From the NCBI RefSeq assembly GCF_026627445.1, contig NZ_JAPNLJ010000046.1:1-51288 (forward strand): a stretch of 51,288 nt of DNA, written 5' to 3'. Made by a program: the position numbers and the translations under genes. Position 1 is the first letter of the stretch; each line of letters begins with the position of its first letter. The stretch comes from Streptomyces sp. H27-H1 (GTDB lineage: Bacteria > Actinomycetota > Actinomycetes > Streptomycetales > Streptomycetaceae). Shown here one piece after another: positions 22,621 to 29,480 of the stretch. The notes under the pieces are model-generated. The model saw nothing but the letters and a program-made list of their open reading frames with translations, ran no database searches and was not told where the DNA came from.

Positions 22621-23366
22621 CGCGCGGTCATCCCCCCGTCGACCGTGAACTCCGAGCCCGTGATGTAGGAGGAGGCGTCCGAGCAGAGGAAGAGGACCAG
22701 CTCCCCGACCTCCTCGGGCCGTCCGATCCGCCCCAGCGGCACGTGCGACCAGTCCCGCCCCGCGACCGCCTCGCTGACCATCGGGGTGTCGATCGCCCCC
22801 GGATGCACGGAGTTGATCCTGATCCGGTCCCCCGCCAGGTCCAGCGCCGCCGACTTCGTCAGCCCGCGCAGCCCGAACTTGGTCGATCCGTACGCCGCGT
22901 GGCCCGGGATGCCGACCAGTCCGGCGGTGGAGGAGACGTTGACGATCGAGCCGCCTCCCTGGTCGCGCAGGACGGGGGCCACCGCCTGGATGCCGAGGAA
23001 CGGGCCGAGCAGGTTGACCCGTAGCAGTGCTTCGAACTCCTCGAGGCCCTGGCGTTCGACGTGGGCCGTGCGCCACAGTGCGGCGTTGTTGACCAGGGCC
23101 GAGACCGTGCCGAAGGCGCGTAGGGCCTCGCGGACCACCTCCGCCCAGCTGTCGGCGTCGGCCACGTCGTGGCGTACGTAGATCCCCTGGTCGCCGAGCG
23201 AGGCGGCGACCTCGCGGCCCTCCTCCTCCCGGACGTCGGTGACCACGACCCGCGCTCCGGCCTCGGCGCACAGCCGGGCCTCGGCCGCGCCCTGGCCGCG
23301 GCCGGCGCCGGTGATGACGACGACCTTGCCGTCGAGACGGACGGATCCGCCGGAACCCTCGCCCAC
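22617..23366 (-). CDS. SDR-family oxidoreductase (hydroxysteroid-dehydrogenase-like)
   Basis: 249 residues from a GTG at 23366. TGAGRGQG at 19-26, VNNAALW (about 93), SSTAGLVG and YGSTK catalytic residues; C-terminal SSYITGSEFTVDGGMTAR. The VRLDGKVVVITGAGRGQGAA opening resembles 3-alpha/20-beta-hydroxysteroid dehydrogenases of actinobacteria, though these resemble many SDRs. It starts 3 nt after the LLM stop and overlaps the esterase start, so the three are cotranscribed. Likely converts an alcohol to the ketone used by the LLM enzyme, or the reverse. Confidence 0.85.
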   Translation of the reverse strand: MGEGSGGSVRLDGKVVVITGAGRGQGAAEARLCAEAGARVVVTDVREEEGREVAASLGDQGIYVRHDVADADSWAEVVREALRAFGTVSALVNNAALWRTAHVERQGLEEFEALLRVNLLGPFLGIQAVAPVLRDQGGGSIVNVSSTAGLVGIPGHAAYGSTKFGLRGLTKSAALDLAGDRIRINSVHPGAIDTPMVSEAVAGRDWSHVPLGRIGRPEEVGELVLFLCSDASSYITGSEFTVDGGMTAR

Positions 23367-23369
23367 GGG

Positions 23370-24500
23370 TCAGCCCTCCACTGCGCGGAAGTGCGGGATG
23401 ACGCTCTCGCCCCACTGGCGGATGGTCTCCATACACGCCTCCTGCGGGACGGTACCCATCTGGATCAGGCACATGACCTCGTCCACGCCGATCTCGCGCA
23501 GCTGCTCCACGTAGGCGATGGCGGTCTGGGCGTTGCCGTAGGCGTGCTCGGCGTTGTAGGTGCCCGTGTCGACGGGGCGGGCCGGGATGTTCGCCTCGTG
23601 GAGCTTGGCGACGAGCTCCTCGCGGCCCTTGTCCAGCGCGGCCATGTGCTCCTCGGCGGTCTCGTCCTCGGAGTAGCCCGTCGGCTCGGGGGCGTTCCCG
23701 TACCAGTGCGCGATGGACTCGGCGAAGAAGCGCTGGCCGCGGGTGCCCAGGCGCAGTGCGCGCTCGGCGTCGTCGAGGACGATGGTGGGGCAGAGCGCGG
23801 AGAGGTGGTCGTTGACCTCGGTGGAGACGAAGCGGTCCCCGCTGCGGGTGGCGATCGCCTCGTCGTAGACCTTGCGCATCACGCGGACGTCGTCGGCGCC
23901 GGCGAAGCCCATCACGAGTGCTCCGATGCCCAGTTCGGCGGCGAGTTTGAGGGTGTCGTGCTTGGAGCAGGCCATGAAGAGCGGCGGGTGCGGGTCCTGG
24001 ACCGGGCGGGGCAGGATCGCGCCGGGGCCGATGTCGATGGAGCCGTGCCACTCGAACTTCTCCTCGCGCCACGCGGAGGAGAAGATCCGCAGCGCTTCTT
24101 CCATCTGCGGGTAGGTGTCCTCGGGGTGCACCCCGTACATGGACATCTCCTGGCGGGTGGCGCCGCGTCCGGCGCCGATGTCCACGCGGCCGCCGGAGAG
24201 CACGTCGAGCATGGCGGCGCGTTCGGCGACGCGGACGGGGTGCTGGTAGCCGAAGGGCATGGTGACGACGCCGTGGCCGATGCGGATCTTCTCGGTCCGG
24301 GCGGCGACCCAGGTCAGGAAGATCTCGGAGGCGCTCATGTGGGCGTACTGGGTCAGGGAGTGGTGCTCGACGGCCCAGATCCGGTCGAAGCCCATCTCCT
24401 CGGCGAACACGGCCTGTTCGACGCAGTCGTGGATGACCTGGCGTTCACGTTCGGGGGTCGGGTCGACGAGCTGCGCCTCGAAGATCATCGAGAACTTCAC
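23370..24500 (-). CDS. Luciferase-like (LLM) flavin-dependent monooxygenase
   Basis: 376 residues from a GTG at 24500 with GGGAGG before it. TIM-barrel bacterial-luciferase fold: FAEEMGFDRIWAVEHHSL near 32-49, GVVTMPFGYQHPVRVAERAA, DVLSGGRVDIGAGRGATRQE (flavin-phosphate region), and PLFMACSKHDTLKLAAELG. The family uses reduced FMN or F420; a flavin reductase gene under a matching operator (25144-25710) favours FMNH2. First gene of the PadR-controlled operon. Substrate unknown; type II Baeyer-Villiger enzymes belong to this family. Confidence 0.85.
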   Translation of the reverse strand: MKFSMIFEAQLVDPTPERERQVIHDCVEQAVFAEEMGFDRIWAVEHHSLTQYAHMSASEIFLTWVAARTEKIRIGHGVVTMPFGYQHPVRVAERAAMLDVLSGGRVDIGAGRGATRQEMSMYGVHPEDTYPQMEEALRIFSSAWREEKFEWHGSIDIGPGAILPRPVQDPHPPLFMACSKHDTLKLAAELGIGALVMGFAGADDVRVMRKVYDEAIATRSGDRFVSTEVNDHLSALCPTIVLDDAERALRLGTRGQRFFAESIAHWYGNAPEPTGYSEDETAEEHMAALDKGREELVAKLHEANIPARPVDTGTYNAEHAYGNAQTAIAYVEQLREIGVDEVMCLIQMGTVPQEACMETIRQWGESVIPHFRAVEG

Positions 24501-24543
24501 GGGGAACCTCCCAGCCGTGCGGCATGCACGGCATATCAGCGAT

Positions 24544-24562
24544 GTATTTCTAATAGGAATAC
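24544..24562. promoter_or_regulatory. PadR operator candidate, copy 1
   Basis: GTATTTCTAATAGGAATAC is an imperfect palindrome with 8 of 9 arm positions paired around a central A. It lies between the divergent LLM (start 24500) and padR (start 24626) genes. Its 17-bp core agrees at 14 of 17 positions with the site at 25725-25741. An AT-rich island in GC-rich DNA. Confidence 0.7.
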
Positions 24563-24625
24563 TTCTAGCAGCCATGTCCTGCCGGGGGAAGGGCCGCCGC
24601 GAAGACCGGTCGTAGACTGCGCTGC

Positions 24626-25264
24626 GTGACGAACGAGGCTGCAGACGAGACGAACGGGCGCACGCTCCCCGCGACCAGCTGGGCGGTGCTCGGGCTGCTC
24701 TCCTTCGGAGAGGAGCTCTCCGGTTACGACCTGAAGAAGTGGTCGGACTGGTCGCTGCGCTTCTTCTACTGGAGCCCGTCCTTCAGCCAGATCTACAGCG
24801 AGCTCAAGCGGCTGGAGAAGGCCGGCTACGCCTCTTCGCGGATGGTCGCCCAGGAGACCGGCACCCGCGACAAGCGGGTGTACCGGATCACCGACGAGGG
24901 CATGACGGCCGTACGCCGCTGGGCGCGCGAGGCGCCCGTCGACCCGCCGGTGCTCAAGCACGGGCCGATGCTGCGGCTGTGGCTCGGCCACCTGCTGGAG
25001 CCGGAGCAGATGCGCGAAGTCCTCGTCCAGCACCAGGAGTTCGCGGAGAAGATGCGGCGGCGCGCGGTGGCGGACGCGGACGGGGCCAGGAAAGAGGCCG
25101 CGTGGGCGTATCCGACGCTCACCCTCAAGTGGGCGGAGCGGTACTACGCCTCGGAGCGCGACCTCGCGGCCGCCATGCTCGACGACATCGCGGCGCTGGA
25201 GAGCGGGCGCGGCGCGGCCGGTTCGCCGGGCGCGGCGCCGGGCAAGCCCGGCAAGCGCCCGTAG
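24626..25264 (+). CDS. PadR-family transcriptional regulator
   Basis: 212 residues from a GTG at 24626. The winged helix (about 16-95) shows SWAVLGLLSFGEELSGYDL, SPSFSQIYSELKRLEKAGY and RDKRVYRITDEGMTAVRRW. The C-terminal helical domain (VirR/PadR_C-type, about 100-195) is for dimerisation. Divergent from the LLM operon with a palindrome between them, and the same palindrome recurs 1.2 kb downstream, so it probably represses both. The C-terminus (Gly/Pro/Ala/Lys tail) is encoded by the stretch that overlaps the flavin reductase gene by 121 bp. Confidence 0.9.
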   Translation: MTNEAADETNGRTLPATSWAVLGLLSFGEELSGYDLKKWSDWSLRFFYWSPSFSQIYSELKRLEKAGYASSRMVAQETGTRDKRVYRITDEGMTAVRRWAREAPVDPPVLKHGPMLRLWLGHLLEPEQMREVLVQHQEFAEKMRRRAVADADGARKEAAWAYPTLTLKWAERYYASERDLAAAMLDDIAALESGRGAAGSPGAAPGKPGKRP

Positions 25265-25710
25265 GTGCGCCGGAAGTAGAGCAGCGGCGCACCTTCGCGG
25301 TGCGCCGTCAGAGCGGTGACCCGGCCGAGCGCGATGGCGTGGTCGCCGCCGTCCAGGACTGCCTCCAGATCGCACTCGACGGTGGCGAGCACCCCGTCCA
25401 GCAGGGGCGCGCCGTTGCCGCCGGCCCGCCAGGGGACGCCGGCGAACTTGTCGCCCCCGGTGACCGCGAACCGGCGGCACAGCTCCTGCTGGTCGGCGGC
25501 CAGGATGTTGACGGCGAAGGCCGCCGCCGCCTGGATCCGGGGCCAGGTGGTGGACGTGCGCGCCGGACAGAAGCAGACCAGCGGCGGATCCAGGGACACG
25601 GACGAGAAGGACTGAACGGCCATCCCGACGGGACGGCCGGCGGCTCCGCGCGCCGTGATGACGGCGACGCCGGTGCAGAAGTTGGACAGGACCGACTTCA
25701 TGCCGGACAT
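25144..25710 (-). CDS. Flavin reductase, HsaB/HpaC-type
   Basis: 188 residues, flavin-reductase-like split-barrel. FCTGVAVITARG at 11-22, VGMAVQSFSSVSLDPPLVCF (FMN-binding) and FAVNILAADQQELCRRFA, then HAIALGRVTAL and LLYFRRTYGRL. It should supply reduced FMN to a partner monooxygenase, here most likely the LLM enzyme. The start at 25710 has GGAGG. The last ~40 residues (AAPGEPAAPRPLSSAAMSSS) are encoded opposite the padR 3' end; the two genes overlap by 121 bp. Its length equals the HsaB reductase of steroid degraders, although the tail is atypical. Confidence 0.87.
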   Translation of the reverse strand: MSGMKSVLSNFCTGVAVITARGAAGRPVGMAVQSFSSVSLDPPLVCFCPARTSTTWPRIQAAAAFAVNILAADQQELCRRFAVTGGDKFAGVPWRAGGNGAPLLDGVLATVECDLEAVLDGGDHAIALGRVTALTAHREGAPLLYFRRTYGRLPGLPGAAPGEPAAPRPLSSAAMSSSMAAARSRSEA

Positions 25711-25724
25711 GAAAACCTCCTGAT

Positions 25725-25741
25725 TATTCCTACTAGGTATA
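25725..25741. promoter_or_regulatory. PadR operator candidate, copy 2
   Basis: TATTCCTACTAGGTATA, palindromic with 7 of 8 arm positions paired. It lies 15 nt before the flavin reductase start and 65 nt before the fadD3-like start, in their shared divergent promoter. Matches copy 1 at 14 of 17 positions. Confidence 0.7.
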
Positions 25742-25805
25742 TGCCTAACCGAAACACCTGTGATTGGATACCGCCCACGCTCGCTCGTCAAGTAGGGAGG
25801 GTCCG

Positions 25806-27461
25806 ATGCCACCAACGCCCCCGCCGCAGCCACCCGCCACGCTCGCCCGGCTCCCCGAGTACGCCGCCACCGCCTACGGGGAGCGCGAGGCGCTCGCCGA
25901 CGGAGAGGTCCGCTGGACCTTCGCCCGCCTCGCCGCCGAGATCTCCGCTGCCGCCCGCGCCGCCATCGCCCACGGCATCCGCCCCGGCGACCGGGTCGCG
26001 ATCTGGGCCCCCAACAGCCGCCGGTGGATCACCGGCGCCCTCGGCGCGGTCGGCGCCGGGGCGGTCCTCGTACCGGTCAACACCCGCTACAAGCCCGCCG
26101 AGGCCGCCGACATCATCCGGCGCAGCGGCGCCCGCGCCCTGCTCACCGAACGCGGGTTCCTCGGTACCGACTACGCCCGTGACCTGCACGCCTCCGGCGA
26201 GGACCTCGGGGCGCTCGCCTCCACCGTGATCCTGCGGGACGGAGGCGGAGGCGGGGACGGGGACGGGGGCGGATACGAGGGCCGGGACGGCAGCGGGGAC
26301 GGCAGCGCCCCCTCCGGGACCGTCTCCTGGGAGGCGTACCTGAGCGCCGGCGAGGCCGTCCCCGACGCGGAGCGGGCCGCGCGCGCGGCGGCCGTACGCC
26401 CCGAGGACCTCAGCGACATCCTCTACACCTCCGGCACCACCGGCCGCTCCAAGGGCGTCATGACCACCCACGGCCAGACCCTGCGGCTCTACGCCTCCTG
26501 GTCCGCCCTCGTCGGCCTGCGCCCCGGCGACCGGTACCTGCTGGTCAACCCCTTCTTCCACACCTTCGGCTACAAGGCCGGGGTGCTCGCCTGCCTGCTG
26601 CGCGGGGTCACCATGCTGCCCGAGGCGGTCTACGACACCGACCGCATCCTGCGGCGCATGGCCGCCGAGCGCGTCACCTGCCTGATGGGCCCGCCGACCG
26701 TCTTCCACGGCCTGATCCGCCATCCGGACCGGGCCGCCCACGACCTGTCCGCGCTGCGGCTGGCCGGCACCGGAGCCGCCTCGGTGCCCACCTCCCTCGT
26801 CGAGGAGATCCGCGGCGAACTGGGGGCGCCCGACGTGTTCACCGCCTACGGGCTCACCGAGTCCGGCGGGGTCGTGTCCGTCTGCCCCACCGACGCCGAC
26901 GCCTGGACCCTCGCCCACACCGTCGGCCTGCCGCTGCCGGACACCGAGGTACGGATCGCCGACCCGCTCGGCACGGTGCTGCCCGCCGGGGAGCCCGGCG
27001 AGGTGCAGGTCCGCGGCTACCACGTCACCCCCGGCTACCTGGACGACCCGGCGAGCACCGCCGAGACCGTGCTGCCCGGCGGCTGGCTGCGCACCGGGGA
27101 CATCGGCGTGCTCGACGAGCGCGGCTATCTCGCCATCACCGACCGGCTGAAGGACATGTACGTGGTCGGCGGGTTCAACGCCTACCCGGCGGAGGTGGAG
27201 AACGTACTGCTGACCCACCCCGCCATCACCGACGCGGCGGTCGTCGGCGCCCCCGACGAGCGGCTCGGCGAGGTCGGGGTGGCCTACGTCGTCACCACCG
27301 GGCCGGTCACCGCCGACGAGCTGACCGCCTGGACCCGGGAACGGCTCGCCAACTTCAAGGTGCCGCGGCGGTTCACCCGGCTGGAGGAGCTCCCGCGCAA
27401 CGCGGGCGGCAAGCTGCTGAAGACGGAGCTGCGCCGCACGGCGCGAGGGGAGTCGGCGTGA
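25806..27461 (+). CDS. fadD3: Acyl-CoA synthetase, FadD3-like (HIP-CoA ligase)
   Basis: 551 residues, adenylate-forming ligase. LYTSGTTGRSKGVMTTHGQT (A3/P-loop, about 211-230), NPFFHTFGYKAGVLACLL, AYGLTESGGV (A5), GWLRTGDIG (A7) and RNAGGKLLKTEL with the C-terminal Lys (A10). Text-level similarity to M. tuberculosis FadD3 is high (APNSRRW, NTRYKPAEAADII, NPFFHTFGYKAG). FadD3 activates HIP and starts C/D-ring degradation. Oddity: a Gly/Asp-rich insert near residues 146-170 (GGGGGDGDGGGYEG) makes it about 50 residues longer than FadD3. The GTGA overlap with the next dehydrogenase indicates coupling. The adjacent operator is PadR-like rather than KstR2-like. Confidence 0.83.
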   Translation: MPPTPPPQPPATLARLPEYAATAYGEREALADGEVRWTFARLAAEISAAARAAIAHGIRPGDRVAIWAPNSRRWITGALGAVGAGAVLVPVNTRYKPAEAADIIRRSGARALLTERGFLGTDYARDLHASGEDLGALASTVILRDGGGGGDGDGGGYEGRDGSGDGSAPSGTVSWEAYLSAGEAVPDAERAARAAAVRPEDLSDILYTSGTTGRSKGVMTTHGQTLRLYASWSALVGLRPGDRYLLVNPFFHTFGYKAGVLACLLRGVTMLPEAVYDTDRILRRMAAERVTCLMGPPTVFHGLIRHPDRAAHDLSALRLAGTGAASVPTSLVEEIRGELGAPDVFTAYGLTESGGVVSVCPTDADAWTLAHTVGLPLPDTEVRIADPLGTVLPAGEPGEVQVRGYHVTPGYLDDPASTAETVLPGGWLRTGDIGVLDERGYLAITDRLKDMYVVGGFNAYPAEVENVLLTHPAITDAAVVGAPDERLGEVGVAYVVTTGPVTADELTAWTRERLANFKVPRRFTRLEELPRNAGGKLLKTELRRTARGESA

Positions 27462-28561
27462 GGCCGCTGGAGCCGACGAGGGAGCAGGAGGAACTCCGGG
27501 ACGCGGTACGGGCGGTCCTCACCCGGCACCCCGGCCACGCGGCCTGGGCTCCGCTGACCGCCCGGATCGGCGTGGCCGCGCTGGCGGTCCCCGACGAGTA
27601 CGGCGGGCTGGGCTGCGGACCGGCCGAAGTCGGGGTGGTCATGGCGGAGCTGGGGCGCACGCTGAGCCCCGTACCGTACCTGGGCTCGGCGGTGCTGACC
27701 GTGGAGGCCCTGCTCGCGTCCGGCGACCGGGAGGCCTGCGCGAAACACCTGCCGGACTTGGCGCAGGGCACGACCGTGGGCGCCCTCGCCTGGGCGGAGG
27801 GTCCGGGCGCGGCATCCGCCCCCGGCGGAGGCTGGGAGGCGGGCGATCTGTCGGCCCGGGCCGAGCCGGCCGGGCCGGACTGGCTGCTCACGGGCACCAA
27901 GCGGTACGTCCTGGCCGGCCCGGCCGAGCCGGCCCTGATCCTGGCCTTCGCCACGATGGACCCGGTCACGGCCACGACCCCCCGCCGGCTCGGGCTGTTC
28001 GAGCTCACCGCCCCGCCGGCGGCCTTCACCGTACGGTCCACCATGGACCGCACCCGGCCCCTCGCGGAACTGACCCTGGGCCGGACCCCGGCCCGGCTGC
28101 TCTCGGCCGACGGCGGCGGGGTCCTCGCCCGGGTCCGGGACCTGGCGTGTACGGCGCTCGCCGCCGAACAGACGGGGGCGGCGGCGCGGGCACTGGAGGT
28201 GACGGTCCGCTACGCGAAGGAGCGGGTGCAGTTCGGCCGGCCCATCGGCTCCTTCCAGGCGGTCAAGCACCGCCTCGCCGACCTGCACACCGCGGTGGAG
28301 GGCGCCCGCTCGCTCGCCCTCGCGGCGGCCGCCTCCGACGCGGCCCCGGCCCTGGCGGCTGCCGCCGCATCGGCCTGCTCGGAGGCCTACGCGTACGTGG
28401 CGGCCGAGATGATCCAGCTGCACGGGGGCATCGGCATCACCTGGGAACACGAGGCGCACGAGTACTTCAAGCGGGCCCACGGCTCGGCCTTGCTCTTCGG
28501 TTCCCCGGCCGCGCACCGCGAACGCCTCGCGGCCCGGCTGGGGTTCCTCCCGACCGGGTGA
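27458..28561 (+). CDS. Acyl-CoA dehydrogenase (FadE-family)
   Basis: 367 residues from a GTG at 27458 that overlaps the ligase stop. PDEYGGLGCG near 44-53, AKERVQFGRPIGSFQAVKHR, and MIQLHGGIGITWEHEAHEYF near 310-330 identify the family. The middle domain lacks the usual S-EPxAGSD motif (it reads LAWAEGPGAASAPGG). It may therefore act with a partner subunit, as in heteromeric steroid dehydrogenases. In Rv3561-Rv3564 fadD3 is also followed by fadE31-33, which this position echoes. Closest assignment FadE32/33-like; not resolved further. Confidence 0.8.
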   Translation: MRPLEPTREQEELRDAVRAVLTRHPGHAAWAPLTARIGVAALAVPDEYGGLGCGPAEVGVVMAELGRTLSPVPYLGSAVLTVEALLASGDREACAKHLPDLAQGTTVGALAWAEGPGAASAPGGGWEAGDLSARAEPAGPDWLLTGTKRYVLAGPAEPALILAFATMDPVTATTPRRLGLFELTAPPAAFTVRSTMDRTRPLAELTLGRTPARLLSADGGGVLARVRDLACTALAAEQTGAAARALEVTVRYAKERVQFGRPIGSFQAVKHRLADLHTAVEGARSLALAAAASDAAPALAAAAASACSEAYAYVAAEMIQLHGGIGITWEHEAHEYFKRAHGSALLFGSPAAHRERLAARLGFLPTG

Positions 28562-28613
28562 CGCCCGGGCCACCGGAGGTCCGGCGGCCGCGGGCTGCCG
28601 TACGCTCGACCCC

Positions 28614-29342
28614 ATGACGGGCAGCGCGATAAACCTCCGGAAGATCGAAGAGACCGCGCCGGCGCTGGTGAGCCTCTACAAGAGCGCCGGGACCGCGCTC
28701 CGCGCACACGGACTGGAAGGCGGCCGCGCCTCGGTCTACCTGGTCCTCGACTACTCCGGCTCGATGCGCCCGTACTACGAGGACGGCAGCGTGCAGGCCC
28801 TCGCCGACCGAGTGCTGGGGCTCTGCGCCCACCTGGACGAAGACGCCCGCGTGCCGGTCGTGTTCTTCTCCACGGAGGTCGACGCGGTCGAGGAGATCTC
28901 CCTGGCCGGCCACGAGGGACGGGTCACCGCGATCGCCGCCGGCCTCGGCCACATGGGCAAGACGTCCTACGACGCGGCGATGGACGCGGTGATCGACCAC
29001 TACCTGGACTCGGGGTCCGCCTCCCCCGCCCTCGTCGTCTTCCAGACCGACGGCGGGCCCATCAACAAGCTCGCCGCCGAGAGGTACCTGTGCAAGGCGG
29101 CCCGGCTGCCACTCTTCTGGCAGTTCGTCGGCTTCGGCAACACCCGCAGCTCACAGTTCGACTTCCTGCGGCGACTGGACGAACTGCCGGTCCCACAGGC
29201 GCGGGTGGTGGACAACGCGGGCTACTTCCACGCCGGCGCCGACCCGCGGAAGGTCGCGGACTCGGAGCTGTACGACCGGCTGGTCTGGGAGTTCCCGCAC
29301 TGGCTGGCGGCAGCCCGTGCGGCGGGAATCGTGCGCGCCTGA
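28614..29342 (+). CDS. VWA-domain protein, TerF-like
   Basis: 242 residues. The MIDAS motif DYSGSM is at 46-51 (VYLVLDYSGSMRPYY) with further MIDAS Thr (GKTSYDAAM) and Asp (QTDGGP) positions. TerF/TerY-type VWA proteins bind metal and often accompany tellurite/stress gene clusters. The short N-terminal segment INLRKIEETAPALVSLYKSA is typical. No ter partners (terC, terD) lie in this window, so the role is open. The ATG at 28614 begins 52 nt after the dehydrogenase stop; the next feature is the TnpB element 28 nt past its stop. Confidence 0.82.
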   Translation: MTGSAINLRKIEETAPALVSLYKSAGTALRAHGLEGGRASVYLVLDYSGSMRPYYEDGSVQALADRVLGLCAHLDEDARVPVVFFSTEVDAVEEISLAGHEGRVTAIAAGLGHMGKTSYDAAMDAVIDHYLDSGSASPALVVFQTDGGPINKLAAERYLCKAARLPLFWQFVGFGNTRSSQFDFLRRLDELPVPQARVVDNAGYFHAGADPRKVADSELYDRLVWEFPHWLAAARAAGIVRA

Positions 29343-29350
29343 AGGGCGAC

Positions 29351-29480
29351 TGTCGGCGCCTCACGCTTTGGTGACTCCTCCCCCTCATGGGTGAGGGGGC
29401 TTCTCGCTATGCCGTGTTGGCGTCACGACGGACCAGCCCGGCCCGTAGAACGTTGACGGCGCCCACTGTGTCGGCGTGCG
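29351..29480 (-). ncRNA. Candidate omega-RNA at the TnpB 3' end
   Basis: Inferred from family rules: IS200/IS605-type TnpB guide RNAs span the 3' end of the gene and the right end of the element, then read into flanking DNA. The right end here has a perfect 7-bp hairpin, CCCCCTC with GAGGGGG (29380-29386, 29393-29399), ending at GGAGTCAC (29371). The adjoining guide would be minus-strand CAAAGCGTGAGGCGCCGACA (29370 to 29351). The upstream boundary is approximate. Confidence 0.45.
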
